16,737 nt of DNA from Firmicutes bacterium UBA4981. GTDB taxonomy: Bacteria; Bacillota; SHA-98; UBA4971. Positions within the stretch are counted from its first letter, which is position 1; every line of letters begins with the position of its first letter. Shown here piece after piece: positions 6,320-14,712 of the stretch. Both the position numbers and the translations under genes were made by a program. Where the stretch lies: NCBI GenBank assembly GCA_002398515.1, contig DGZL01000016.1, positions 1 to 16,737 on the forward strand. The letters are read 5' to 3'. The notes under the pieces were generated by a model, which had not been told where the DNA came from, ran no database searches, and saw nothing but the letters and a program-made list of their open reading frames with translations.

Positions 6320-7600
6320 TTATCCTGCCTGGCGCTTCGTCGTCATGTCTATCCTTTCAATTGAAGCACCCAGTAGGCTTAGTTTTCCCGGGAGATCCTC
6401 GTATCCCCGATCAATGTGTTCAATTCCACTGAGCTCGGTAACGCCTTCAGCAGCCAGAGCTGCAAGGATTAGTGCAGCTCCTCCTCGAAGATCCGGCGCT
6501 TCCAATGTAGTGCCGTGCAAAGCGGGCACCCCGGTTATTACAGCCTGTTTCCCATCAACTGTCACTTTGGCGCCCATTTTTGTCAGTTCTTCAGTATACT
6601 TGAATCTCAATGGGAAAACGCCTTCAATGATTTCGGATGTGCCTTCCGCTAAGCTCATCGCAGCAACAAACTGAGGCTGCACATCTGTGGGAAACCCCGG
6701 ATAAGGCAAGGTTCGAATATTGGCTGCACGCAACCGTTTTTGCCAAGGTTTCTTGGCAATCACATGATTATCTCCTTCCATGATTTCTACCCCTGTTTCC
6801 CGAAGCTTGGCAATGAGAGCTTGTTGGTGCTCGGGGATGGTGTTTTCAATGCGGGCTTCGCCTCCTGCTACCGCTATTGCAGTCATGAATGTCGCTGCTT
6901 CTACGCGGTCAGGAATTACTGTATAGTCAGTTGCGCGAAGTCCTTTCACGCCTTCAATCTTAATCGTATCAGTGCCTGCTCCCCTTATATTTGCGCCTAA
7001 ACGATTGAGGAAATTTTGTTCATCGACTATTTCAGGCTCTCGCGCTGCGTTCCGAAGGATAGTTGTTCCCTCAGCAAGACAGGCTGCAGTCATTATGTTT
7101 TCAGTTGCGCCTACGCTGGGTATGTCCAGCAGAATTTCCGCGCCTCTCAATTTGGACGCCCTGGCTGACACATAGCCGTATTCTTCCCTAATCTCGGCGC
7201 CCAGGGCTGAAAACCCCTTTAGATGCAGGTCGATTGGACGAGGTCCGATATTGCATCCCCCGGGTTGTCTTGTCTTCACATATCCGAACCGCGCCAGAAG
7301 GGGTCCCATAACCTGAATTGATGCACGCATTCTTATTACCAGTTCCTCAGAGGGTTCCAGCTTGTTTACGCCTGACGGATCAATGACAATACTGCCATCT
7401 TGGTGAAAATCGACTGTTGCTCCCAGTCCTCTCAAAACGCCTGCCATGGTATTCACATCCGCAATCTGTGGAATACCCATGAGTTTGCACGGTCCTCCGG
7501 CCAATAGTGACGCAGCCATTATTTTCAAGGACGCGTTCTTTGCGCCGCCTACCGTGACCAATCCGCTGAGAGGCCTTGGGCCGGTAATCTTCAGTTTCAC
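6320..7600 (-). CDS. murA: UDP-N-acetylglucosamine 1-carboxyvinyltransferase MurA
   Basis: MurA transfers enolpyruvate from phosphoenolpyruvate to UDP-GlcNAc, the first committed step of peptidoglycan synthesis, in the cytoplasm. The 426-residue EPSP-synthase-fold protein has the substrate lysine and asparagine in GGAKNASL (18-25). The fosfomycin-target cysteine lies in RQPGGCNIGPRPIDLHLKG (Cys116). Other family blocks are VPSVGATENIM-like residues near 165, FPTDVQPQF near 303-312 and the RGGAALILAALAAEG segment near 374-388. Cys rather than Asp at 116 predicts the fosfomycin-sensitive type. The start is GTG (7598-7600) with GGGGGTGA 7 nt upstream. murB ends 21 nt upstream. Confidence 0.97.
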   Translation of the reverse strand: MKLKITGPRPLSGLVTVGGAKNASLKIMAASLLAGGPCKLMGIPQIADVNTMAGVLRGLGATVDFHQDGSIVIDPSGVNKLEPSEELVIRMRASIQVMGPLLARFGYVKTRQPGGCNIGPRPIDLHLKGFSALGAEIREEYGYVSARASKLRGAEILLDIPSVGATENIMTAACLAEGTTILRNAAREPEIVDEQNFLNRLGANIRGAGTDTIKIEGVKGLRATDYTVIPDRVEAATFMTAIAVAGGEARIENTIPEHQQALIAKLRETGVEIMEGDNHVIAKKPWQKRLRAANIRTLPYPGFPTDVQPQFVAAMSLAEGTSEIIEGVFPLRFKYTEELTKMGAKVTVDGKQAVITGVPALHGTTLEAPDLRGGAALILAALAAEGVTELSGIEHIDRGYEDLPGKLSLLGASIERIDMTTKRQAG

Positions 7601-7621
7601 AGCGGAGTCACCCCCACATAT

Positions 7622-8533
7622 TTACCCCCCAAGGATTCTTACCTCGGGTTCTAGCATCACTTGGAACTTGGAATAGACCACTTCTTGCACGTGTTTCATA
7701 AGAGAAATCACATCCTCCGCAGTGGCGCCTCCATTATTCACGATAAAATTCGCATGAACGCGAGAGACTTCGGCGCCGCCTACACTGACTCCTTTGAGTC
7801 CGGCTGCATCTATGAACCTACCTGCTCCTTCACCTGTGGGGTTCTTGAACGCGCACCCGGCGCTGGGTAGACTCAAAGGTTGACGACATGCGCGTTCCCG
7901 GAGGTATTCCTGCATGCGTTTTTGAACTCGCTCAGGGAGATCTTGTTTCAAGGCAAAATCCACCTCAACAAGGATTAAGGGCTCCGCAAGGACGCGGGTA
8001 GTTTTTGCTCCTGGTTCAAGGTTTTCTCGATCCAGTCTTATCTGGTGTCCGTCGTAGGTAATCACTTCCGCTGTATCAACAAGCTCAGCCACGAATCCAC
8101 CGAAAGCAGCTGCGTTCATTGTTACCGCCCCGCCTACTGTCCCTGGTATCCCACTGGCAAATTCCAGGCCGGAGAGTCCTTTAAGTGCAGCATCTCTACA
8201 TACCGACGGCAAGAGGGCGCCTGCTCCGCATCGTAATATGCCGTTCCCTAGACGATTGACATGTGAAAGGGTATTTGCAATTTTTATTACGACTCCCCGT
8301 ATTCCTTCATCTTCTACCAGAAGATTAGTGCCTGCTCCTATAATATGGAAAGGAACTTGCATGTCAGATAGGATTCCGATGAGCGCCAAAAGGTCCGGGA
8401 TGTCCCGAGGTACAACCAAAACATCAGCAGGGCCTCCAATGCGAAAGGAGGTATGGCGGGACATAGGTTCATTAGCGTATACTTGTCCGCGCACCTTGTC
8501 TTTTAGCTGTAATGCCAGGGTTATTCCTTCCAC
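7622..8533 (-). CDS. murB: UDP-N-acetylenolpyruvoylglucosamine reductase MurB (type II)
   Basis: This FAD- and NADPH-dependent enzyme reduces enolpyruvyl-UDP-GlcNAc to UDP-MurNAc. The 303 residues show the FAD-binding blocks HTSFRIGGPADVLV (27-40) and GAGTNLLVEDEG (67-78). GLEFASGIPGTVGGAVTMNAA follows at 122-142. The catalytic proton-donor region LPSAGCAFKNP (222-232) has Cys227 where E. coli has Ser. The C-terminal glutamate is in LEPEVRILG (Glu296). The substrate-phosphate motif, usually FxYRxS, reads EPGAKTTR at 173-180 and has lost the Tyr and Arg. The size and lack of the extra type I domain make it type II. The start is a GTG at 8531-8533 inside the end of murC (13-nt overlap). A CTG five codons later, with GGAAGG before it, is a less likely alternative. 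Confidence 0.94.
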   Translation of the reverse strand: MEGITLALQLKDKVRGQVYANEPMSRHTSFRIGGPADVLVVPRDIPDLLALIGILSDMQVPFHIIGAGTNLLVEDEGIRGVVIKIANTLSHVNRLGNGILRCGAGALLPSVCRDAALKGLSGLEFASGIPGTVGGAVTMNAAAFGGFVAELVDTAEVITYDGHQIRLDRENLEPGAKTTRVLAEPLILVEVDFALKQDLPERVQKRMQEYLRERACRQPLSLPSAGCAFKNPTGEGAGRFIDAAGLKGVSVGGAEVSRVHANFIVNNGGATAEDVISLMKHVQEVVYSKFQVMLEPEVRILGG

Positions 8534-9972
8534 TCATCTCTCATCCTTTGTACAAATTCTCTGGCCACAGAGTCTATGTTGCCTGCGCCCATCGTTACGA
8601 CTATGTCATCGGATTTCACAAGATCGGTCAACTTTCGCGCAATTTCATTGATATTCTTGATGAAGATTGTCTTAGGGTTGCTATTCTTCTTGATTTCTTC
8701 GGCAAGTCCTTCACCGGTTACGCCCGGTAAGGGCTGTTCACCTGTACCTCGGTGATAAATGTCAGTGATTACCACAATATCAGCGCCGGAAAATGCCTTT
8801 ACGAATCTGTCAAAAAGCAACTGGGTTCTGGTGAACCGTTGAGGTTGAAACACTACCACAAGCCGCCTGTTATGGGTTTCCTTAAGAGCTGATATTGTTG
8901 CCTCAATCTCCAAGGGGTGGTGAGCATAGTCATCCAGCACCAAGATGTTTTGAACTTCGCCTATGAATTCCAGGCGCCGTCTCGCTCCTCGAAACTTGCC
9001 CAGACTAGCCTTGATTTTTTGGAATGGAATACCAAGTTCAAGCCCGACCGCAATGGATGCCAAGGCATTGCATATATTATGCCTCCCTGGTACAACAAGT
9101 TCCACACTTCCCAGAGGAGTTTTGTTGAAAATTACTTGAAATTCATAACCTGCGCTTCTTGCCACAGGGTTATGGGCTTTTAGATCACCGTTTTCAAACC
9201 CAAACAGAAGCTTTCTGCATCTGAGGTCCTTTCCTATCTGCATGACCCGGGGATCATCAGCAAACAGGATAGCTAAATCATGGTCGTCAATACCCTGGAG
9301 AAATGTGGCAAATGCCTTGTTGATAGAATCCGAATTTTTGTAGTAGTCAAGGTGATCATCGTCAATATTCGTCACCACTGCAATCCTGGGCTTGATCTTG
9401 AGAAAGGATCCGTAGGCTTCGTCCGCTTCCACCACTATGATTTCACCCTGTCCGTATCTACCGCCCATAGGCACGTGTTGCGCTTCTTCCCCTAGGATGA
9501 TCGTGGGATCCAGGCCTGCCTCAATCATCATTACCCCTATCATCGATGATGTAGTGGTTTTACCGTGAGTGCCTGTGACTGCAATTCCAAACTTGGATCC
9601 TACGAGCTTCCCCAAGATCTCAGCTCGGGTTACCACGGGTATTCCACTTTGGTTAGCTGCCGCAATCTCTACGTTGTCCGGAGGGATCGCGGCGCTGACT
9701 ACTGCCACACTTGCGCCTGCCACATGTGACGAGTCATGACCGACGTAAACGGAGGCTCCGAGACGGTGAAGGTATTCAAGCCGCAAAGAAGGTGAGATGT
9801 CGCTTCCACTTACGGAGTAGCCCATTTCAAGGAGGACTTTAGCTATGGAACTCATTCCATGCCCTCCGATGCCTATGAAGTGTATTCTACCCTCTGACTC
9901 TGTGAAGTTAAGTTCTCCCAAACCACACCCTACTTTCCGAGGACCTAGACAATGCAGCGTAGATCCGTGCAT
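8521..9972 (-). CDS. murC: UDP-N-acetylmuramate--L-alanine ligase MurC
   Basis: MurC adds L-alanine to UDP-MurNAc with ATP, starting the stem peptide. The 483-residue Mur ligase has the N-terminal UDP-binding loop RIHFIGIGGHGMSSIA (29-44). The ATP P-loop is VTGTHGKTTTSSM (132-144), and the central motif VVEADEAYGSFLK spans 180-192. TNIDDDHLDYY (201-211) and the C-terminal DDYAHHPLEI (347-356) follow. The start is uncertain. The ATG at 9970-9972 (AGGA 5 nt upstream) gives an extra 20 or so N-terminal residues compared with most MurC. A TTG at 9919-9921, preceded by AGGG at 5 nt, would give a usual length. The gene begins 34 nt after murG, past a terminator-like hairpin, and overlaps murB by 13 nt. 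Confidence 0.96.
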   Translation of the reverse strand: MHGSTLHCLGPRKVGCGLGELNFTESEGRIHFIGIGGHGMSSIAKVLLEMGYSVSGSDISPSLRLEYLHRLGASVYVGHDSSHVAGASVAVVSAAIPPDNVEIAAANQSGIPVVTRAEILGKLVGSKFGIAVTGTHGKTTTSSMIGVMMIEAGLDPTIILGEEAQHVPMGGRYGQGEIIVVEADEAYGSFLKIKPRIAVVTNIDDDHLDYYKNSDSINKAFATFLQGIDDHDLAILFADDPRVMQIGKDLRCRKLLFGFENGDLKAHNPVARSAGYEFQVIFNKTPLGSVELVVPGRHNICNALASIAVGLELGIPFQKIKASLGKFRGARRRLEFIGEVQNILVLDDYAHHPLEIEATISALKETHNRRLVVVFQPQRFTRTQLLFDRFVKAFSGADIVVITDIYHRGTGEQPLPGVTGEGLAEEIKKNSNPKTIFIKNINEIARKLTDLVKSDDIVVTMGAGNIDSVAREFVQRMRDEWKE

Positions 9973-10006
9973 ATTAATCCTATGCTGTTCCAGGTTTCTG
10001 TGCTAC

Positions 10007-11146
10007 TTACAGAAAAAACCCAGGCCTCAAGGCCTGTCCCATTGACAAGGAAACCACAATATCCACTAAGTCATCAGCAGCCCCAGGCCGACCCAGCTTT
10101 CGGGATTGTCTTGCCATCTCACCGCGCAGTTTCTCATCATCGACGATTCGGTTGATGGCTCGGAGTAAAGATTTCGGGCCCAAATCCTTTTCGTGAATTA
10201 CTAAGGCAGCGCCGGCAGCTTCAAGCGCCTTTGCGTTTTTCTCCTGATGTCCTTCAGCTGAGCTTGGCAAGGGAATGAGGATTGACGGTAAGCCTCGCCC
10301 GGTAATTTCTGCGATTGATATGGCGCCTGCCCTGCCCACTACAAGGTCAGAACAAGCCATAGCATGATCCATACGATAAATGTAGTCCCTTACTGCAAGA
10401 CGCGGTGTTCCCAAAGCCTGGGCACAATTGGCCTCCAATTCCCTTATGACCTGGTCGTAATCAAGCTTACCTGTTTGATATATCACCTGAATATCTTTGG
10501 ATTTCATCATTTCCGGCAGAATCTGAACCATTACTTTGTTAATGGCTCTCGCTCCCTGACTGCCACCGAATATCAAGACCGTGAGCAATCGGGGATCAAG
10601 CTGGAGGGCAGCCAACCCTTCACTTCTCTTTGTCTCCAATATTGAACGCCTTATCGGGTTTCCTGTCAGACGTGTTTTTGTGCTTTTAGGGAAATATCTG
10701 GCGGACTCGGGATATGTCACTGCCACCACGTTGGCTATACGCGAGAGAATTCGCGTGGTGTACCCGGGCAAAGCGTTCTGTTCATGAATCAGGGTAGGTA
10801 TACCCAGGAGCCATGCTGCGAGCACAACCGGGCCTGAGACATAGCCTCCTGTTCCCACCACAACATCAGGTTGGAACCTTTTCAGTATCGCCCTGGCCTG
10901 AAAGACGCCTTTGAAGGCACGATAAAAAGTCGTGAGTGTATCCAGTGATACCTTGCGCCGAAACCCTGCAACGTCTATGAGGAGCAGCTCGAAGCCTTCT
11001 TTAGGCACAACGTCGACTTCCAGTCCTCTTTTTGTGCCGACAAACACAACCTTGGCATCGGGTATCCTCCCGAGGAGGGTTTTCGCTATCGTTATCCCAG
11101 GGTATATGTGTCCTCCGGTACCCCCGCCGGCAATTATCACTTTCAC
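10007..11146 (-). CDS. murG: UDP-GlcNAc:undecaprenyl-PP-MurNAc-pentapeptide transferase MurG
   Basis: MurG is a GT28 (GT-B fold) enzyme at the inner face of the membrane that converts lipid I to lipid II. The 379-residue reading shows GGGTGGHIYPG at 7-17, PDVVVGTGGYVSGPV at 93-107 and IHEQNALPG at 120-128. FGGSQGARAIN (193-203) and the donor-binding GRAGAISIAEITGRGLPSIL (271-290) with IPLPSSAEGHQEKNA (291-305) complete the family set. The open frame extends about 171 residues further upstream, but that part lies inside ftsW in another frame and has no family similarity. The true start is the GTG at 11144-11146, with a GAGGTG site 6 nt upstream and the G-loop right at the N-terminus. It begins 5 nt after the ftsW stop. 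Its 3' end encodes a terminator hairpin. Confidence 0.96.
   Translation of the reverse strand: MKVIIAGGGTGGHIYPGITIAKTLLGRIPDAKVVFVGTKRGLEVDVVPKEGFELLLIDVAGFRRKVSLDTLTTFYRAFKGVFQARAILKRFQPDVVVGTGGYVSGPVVLAAWLLGIPTLIHEQNALPGYTTRILSRIANVVAVTYPESARYFPKSTKTRLTGNPIRRSILETKRSEGLAALQLDPRLLTVLIFGGSQGARAINKVMVQILPEMMKSKDIQVIYQTGKLDYDQVIRELEANCAQALGTPRLAVRDYIYRMDHAMACSDLVVGRAGAISIAEITGRGLPSILIPLPSSAEGHQEKNAKALEAAGAALVIHEKDLGPKSLLRAINRIVDDEKLRGEMARQSRKLGRPGAADDLVDIVVSLSMGQALRPGFFL
10013..10036 (-). terminator. Intrinsic terminator inside the last codons of murG
   Basis: On the minus strand CAGGCC, a TTGA loop and GGCCTG form a GC-rich 6-bp stem (10021-10036), followed by GG and then six T (10013-10018). 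This is the standard Rho-independent layout. It lies wholly within the murG reading frame, and the TAA stop is at 10007-10009. The structure is plain; whether it ends transcription while ribosomes are translating over it is unknown. Confidence 0.65.
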
Positions 11147-11151
11147 TGTTT

Positions 11152-12273
11152 TCACCTCAAAGTTGAGTGCTTCGAAATATTGAGAAGCACTCCTATGGCA
11201 GCTAGTGTCGTTACCAGGGAAGACCCGCCTGAACTGATAAGGGGTAACGTGATACCTGTTATGGGCAGCGCTCCGGAAACGACTCCTATATTGACTATTG
11301 CCTGAAATACTATCATGGTAGTTATACCGACTGCAAGCAGCTTCCCAAAGGCGTCTTGCGTAGCAATGGCTATACGTAGGCCACGCCATGCAAACAGAAA
11401 ATATAACACAAGCACTGAGGCCGCCCCTACAAAACCAAGTTCCTCTCCGATAATAGCAAAGATAAAGTCTGTGTGTTGCATGGGGAGATAAAGAAATTTT
11501 TGTCTGCTCCTTCCCAGCCCCACACCGAACAGCCCACCGGAACCCAGTGCCAGAAGCGACTGGATAATGTGAAAACCGGAGCCCAACGGATCTTCCCACG
11601 GGTGAAGAAACGCTAAAAAACGTCTGGCTCGATAAGGGGCTGCAATAGCCATGGCGCAAAGCCCGGGAAGTCCCAACGCAGCCAATGATACAAGATGAAA
11701 GATGCTTGCCCCTGCGGTAAATAACATAACAAGAGAAACCACCACAATGGTGCCGGCAGTGCCGAAGTCCGGCTCGAGCACTATCAGGCCGAACACTATC
11801 CCTACGATAATCAAGGGCGCCAGTAACCCCTGGGAGAATTTATGTATTCTCCCGATGCGGTTTGACAGGAGACTCGCCATGAAGAGAACCATTGCAAGTT
11901 TTGCAACCTCTGAAGGCTGGAATGGAATAGGACCTATGTCAATCCATCTCCTTGAACCTCGAATTGCCATGCCAAGCCCGGGAAGCAGGACAGCAATGAG
12001 CAAGAGGAGGGCTACGATGAAAGCCGGCCAAGCTAGTTTCTTCCAGCTATTGTAGTCAATCTGCATTGTGATAATCATTACCACAATACCCAGTCCTGCC
12101 CATGCCAGTTGACGTTTGAGGAAGTAATAGACGTCGTTGTAGGTTGCCCGTGCGCTTACGGAGCTGGCACTGAAGACCATGACCACTCCTATACTCAATA
12201 GGGCAAGGGTAAGCAAGAAGATCACTATGTCCGGCGAGCAATTTGCACGGGATTTTCGCTCACGGTTCATCAC
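11152..12273 (-). CDS. ftsW: SEDS peptidoglycan polymerase FtsW/SpoVE
   Basis: This 373-residue polytopic membrane glycosyltransferase of the SEDS family works with a class B PBP to polymerise lipid II at the septum or spore cortex. About ten membrane segments are visible. Family markers are GSRRWIDIGPIPFQPSEVAK (106-125), LEPDFGTA (166-173), LPMQHTDFIFAIIGEELGFVG (263-283, with the catalytic Asp269) and LPLISSGGSS (343-352). In spore formers the copy in this cluster is often called SpoVE; sequence alone does not separate the roles. The start is GTG at 12271-12273 or the adjacent ATG at 12268-12270, with GGAGG at 6 or 9 nt. murD, which normally lies between mraY and this gene, is absent; only a 68-nt gap remains. 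Confidence 0.95.
   Translation of the reverse strand: MMNRERKSRANCSPDIVIFLLTLALLSIGVVMVFSASSVSARATYNDVYYFLKRQLAWAGLGIVVMIITMQIDYNSWKKLAWPAFIVALLLLIAVLLPGLGMAIRGSRRWIDIGPIPFQPSEVAKLAMVLFMASLLSNRIGRIHKFSQGLLAPLIIVGIVFGLIVLEPDFGTAGTIVVVSLVMLFTAGASIFHLVSLAALGLPGLCAMAIAAPYRARRFLAFLHPWEDPLGSGFHIIQSLLALGSGGLFGVGLGRSRQKFLYLPMQHTDFIFAIIGEELGFVGAASVLVLYFLFAWRGLRIAIATQDAFGKLLAVGITTMIVFQAIVNIGVVSGALPITGITLPLISSGGSSLVTTLAAIGVLLNISKHSTLR
11153..11158 (-). promoter_or_regulatory. murG ribosome binding site (decides start)
   Basis: GAGGTG on the minus strand overlaps the ftsW stop codon and lies 6 nt before the GTG at 11144-11146. It supports the 379-residue MurG over the longer open frame and suggests coupling to ftsW translation. 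Confidence 0.6.
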
Positions 12274-12341
12274 ATCTACCCTCCCTCGTGGCTCTGCCCT
12301 GCTGTTGTTATTGTTGACTCTGTTAGGTGCGATTGGGTTCC

Positions 12342-13307
12342 CTAGGACCTAAAAAGAGCCAAGAATCCAAGCACTGAAAAAACCATTCCGAGGATCCAAA
12401 ATCGAGTCACTACTTTGGGCTCTTTCCATCCGGACAGCTCAAAATGATGGTGAATAGGACTCATTCTAAAAACCCTCTTGCCACCGCTGAGTTTGAAGTA
12501 GGTAACCTGGATTACCACAGACAATGCCTCAAGCACAAAAACCCCGCCTACGACAACCAGAAGAAATTCTGTCTTTGTCAGAATCGCTAAGCTGCCCAAG
12601 GCTGCTCCAAGAGCCAGCGAACCGGTATCTCCCATTATCACCTCTGCAGGGTGGCAGTTAAACCATGCGAAGCCTATGCAAGCACCTGCAAGAGCAGAAG
12701 CGAAAACAGCAAGGTCGTGTCTGCCTAATATGGCTGCAATTATGCTGTACGTAACACAGGCAAGCGCTGATGTGCCTGCTGCCAGTCCGTCCAGGCCGTC
12801 AGTAAGGTTTACTGCATTGGATATGGATATCATTACAAAAATCGCAAACAACGGATACCCGACTATTCCTAAATCGGGTCGAAAAGAGGTAAAGGGAATA
12901 GCTACCACAGCCCCAAGTTCAGGCGAGGTAGCTACATATAATCCTAAGAGCGCTGACAACAAGGCCTGGAAGGCAAGCTTATACCTTGCCCGTAACCCAA
13001 GGGGTCTCCGAAGCGCAACTATGATGAAATCGTCAGCCAACCCTATTGCTCCGAATCCCAGAGTGAGAAAGAGCGCCCATGCCACGTCGAGAGTCCTAGG
13101 TGCCAGTAAGAGCGTGGACAAGGAGACGCCGAGGAGAATCATGATTCCACCCATCGTGGGCGTGCCGGCCTTTCTAAGATGGGTGGAAGGGCCGTCTTTC
13201 CGTATGGACTGTCCAACCTTCAGGGCCTTGAAAAGCCTGATAGCTGTAGGGCCGATTGCCAGTACTATTGCGAAAGCAAGTAGCGCTGAGGACGCTTCAT
13301 GAAACAT
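12342..13307 (-). CDS. mraY: Phospho-N-acetylmuramoyl-pentapeptide transferase MraY
   Basis: MraY transfers phospho-MurNAc-pentapeptide to undecaprenyl phosphate, giving lipid I at the membrane. The 321 residues form about ten membrane helices. Motifs include HLRKAGTPTMGGI (43-55), the Asp pair ADDF (91-94), NAVNLTDGLDGLAAGTS (164-180), MGDTGSLALGAALG (225-238) and the loop SPIHHHFELSGWKE (283-296) that marks bacterial MraY. The length is normal. The ATG at 13305-13307 has GGAGG 8 nt upstream. The gene overlaps the murF 3' end by 11 nt, which suggests coupling. Downstream, 68 nt without a gene lead into ftsW. Confidence 0.97.
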   Translation of the reverse strand: MFHEASSALLAFAIVLAIGPTAIRLFKALKVGQSIRKDGPSTHLRKAGTPTMGGIMILLGVSLSTLLLAPRTLDVAWALFLTLGFGAIGLADDFIIVALRRPLGLRARYKLAFQALLSALLGLYVATSPELGAVVAIPFTSFRPDLGIVGYPLFAIFVMISISNAVNLTDGLDGLAAGTSALACVTYSIIAAILGRHDLAVFASALAGACIGFAWFNCHPAEVIMGDTGSLALGAALGSLAILTKTEFLLVVVGGVFVLEALSVVIQVTYFKLSGGKRVFRMSPIHHHFELSGWKEPKVVTRFWILGMVFSVLGFLALFRS

Positions 13308-14712
13308 AAGGTCTGCCTCCAGTGCTTCCCAAGACCGCCTTGGAAATCTCCTCCATCTCCATCGATCTGGAGCCTTTGACTAGGATCACATCACCTGGGC
13401 GCACCAGCTTCCTTAGCATATCAATAGCCCGGCTCTTCTCACGAAACATGAAGACCGTATCTTGACTCTTACCCAGCCGAATAGCCTCTTGCCCTGCGAG
13501 ACCGGCTAAATCACCTACGGTAATGAGAATATCCACGGAGCGCTCTATTACTTGTTTGCCTAGGTTTTGATGGGCTGTATCAGCGATATCGCCGAGTTCC
13601 AGCATGTTTCCTAAGACGGCGATTGTCCTTCCCTCTGTGCCTCCTATATCCTTGAGCACATTTAGGGCTGCATTCATAGATGAAGGGCTTGCGTTATAAG
13701 TGTCATCAATCACAGTGAATCCCAAAGCAGCTTCTATAATGTCTATGCGCTGGACAGTCAATTCGACTTTGGCAAGCCCTTCGATAACAGAACGTGTATC
13801 AAGGCCTGACACAAGGGCACAAGCTGCTGCTGCCAGAGCGTTATGAACATTGTGCGTGCCCGGGACAAGGACATGCGCTGCAAAAGATCGACTCCCGTAC
13901 TCGATGGTGAATTGAGTCCCGTTCTTCCCAAGGTTCCGAAGGTCAAATCCCCTGACTTCATTTGAGTCTTCGAATCCGAAAAGAACAGAACGGCCTTCGA
14001 CCATATCTTTCATCTTGGCAGTATAGGGACAATCACCGTTTAGCACGGCAACACCGTCTTCTCCCAGGACCTCAATGAGTTCAGATTTGGCTTTTGCGAT
14101 GTTTTCACGAGAACCCAGAAGCTCTATGTGGCTTTCTCCGACGTTTGTAATGACTCCTACATCCGGCCGGATAATCTCGGAGAGTTCGCGAATTTCGCCC
14201 GGGGCTCTCATAGCAAGTTCAACGACACATGCTTCGTGATGTTTCTCAAGCCCAAGCAAGGTTAGGGCAACCCCGATTTCATTGTTGAGGTTTTGATAAG
14301 TCTTGGTAGTCTCCATGCGTTGGGAAAAAATGGAGTGAATCATGTCCTTTGTTGAGGTCTTACCTGTACTCCCTGTTACTGCAATAACAAAAGTCCCCAA
14401 GCGCCGCCTGTTGTAATGTGCCAGCCTCTGTAAGGCCTTAAGGGTGTCGTCTGTCTGAATGACCCATACTCCGCAAGGAAGATCCCTGGCTTCGATTGTG
14501 CGGGACACTACTATACCACGTGCCCCTTTGGCCGCTGCCTCATGCGCAAAGCTATGCCCGTCAAAGTTCGGGCCCACCAGGGAGAAGAACAGCTCTCCGC
14601 CTTTGATATTCCGTGAATCAGTGGCAATTCCCAGGAATGCTTCGTGTTTTCCCAAGAGTTCGGTCTGCCCCAAAGTTGTGCTAAGGACTTCATCCAGTGT
14701 GAATTCAGGCAT
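13297..14712 (-). CDS. murF: UDP-N-acetylmuramoyl-tripeptide--D-alanyl-D-alanine ligase MurF
   Basis: MurF adds the D-Ala-D-Ala dipeptide to complete the UDP-MurNAc pentapeptide. The 471 residues have the N-terminal substrate block ATDSRNIKGGELFFSLVG (30-47). The P-loop is VTGSTGKTSTKDM (112-124). NLNNEIGVALTLL lies at 141-153, and the central Mur ligase segment TNVGESHIELLGSRENIAKAK spans 189-209. The C-terminal motif is VIDDTYNASPSSM (334-346). The usual EMG of the family reads ELA at 165-167, a mild departure. The ATG at 14710-14712 overlaps the end of murE by 8 nt, and a GGGAG site lies about 10 nt upstream. The gene sits between murE and mraY as in most dcw clusters. Confidence 0.96.
   Translation of the reverse strand: MPEFTLDEVLSTTLGQTELLGKHEAFLGIATDSRNIKGGELFFSLVGPNFDGHSFAHEAAAKGARGIVVSRTIEARDLPCGVWVIQTDDTLKALQRLAHYNRRRLGTFVIAVTGSTGKTSTKDMIHSIFSQRMETTKTYQNLNNEIGVALTLLGLEKHHEACVVELAMRAPGEIRELSEIIRPDVGVITNVGESHIELLGSRENIAKAKSELIEVLGEDGVAVLNGDCPYTAKMKDMVEGRSVLFGFEDSNEVRGFDLRNLGKNGTQFTIEYGSRSFAAHVLVPGTHNVHNALAAAACALVSGLDTRSVIEGLAKVELTVQRIDIIEAALGFTVIDDTYNASPSSMNAALNVLKDIGGTEGRTIAVLGNMLELGDIADTAHQNLGKQVIERSVDILITVGDLAGLAGQEAIRLGKSQDTVFMFREKSRAIDMLRKLVRPGDVILVKGSRSMEMEEISKAVLGSTGGRPYVS

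Noticed and set aside
8516..8521. CTG as the murB start
   Set aside because: A GGAAGG site lies in front of it, but CTG starts are rare and the GTG five codons upstream overlaps murC in the coupled way seen elsewhere in the cluster.
11147..11659. 171-residue N-terminal extension of murG giving a 550-residue frame
   Set aside because: It lies within ftsW in another frame, lacks any MurG similarity, and the GTG at 11144-11146 has a proper ribosome site right before the G-loop.
12342..12370. T-run near the mraY stop as a terminator
   Set aside because: The run of five T is preceded by a direct repeat (CTTGG-like), not an inverted repeat, so no stable stem forms.
12676..13302. 208-residue plus-strand open frame opposite mraY, and other long plus-strand frames
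   Set aside because: These are antisense shadows of well-recognised genes, with biased composition, no ribosome sites and no family resemblance.
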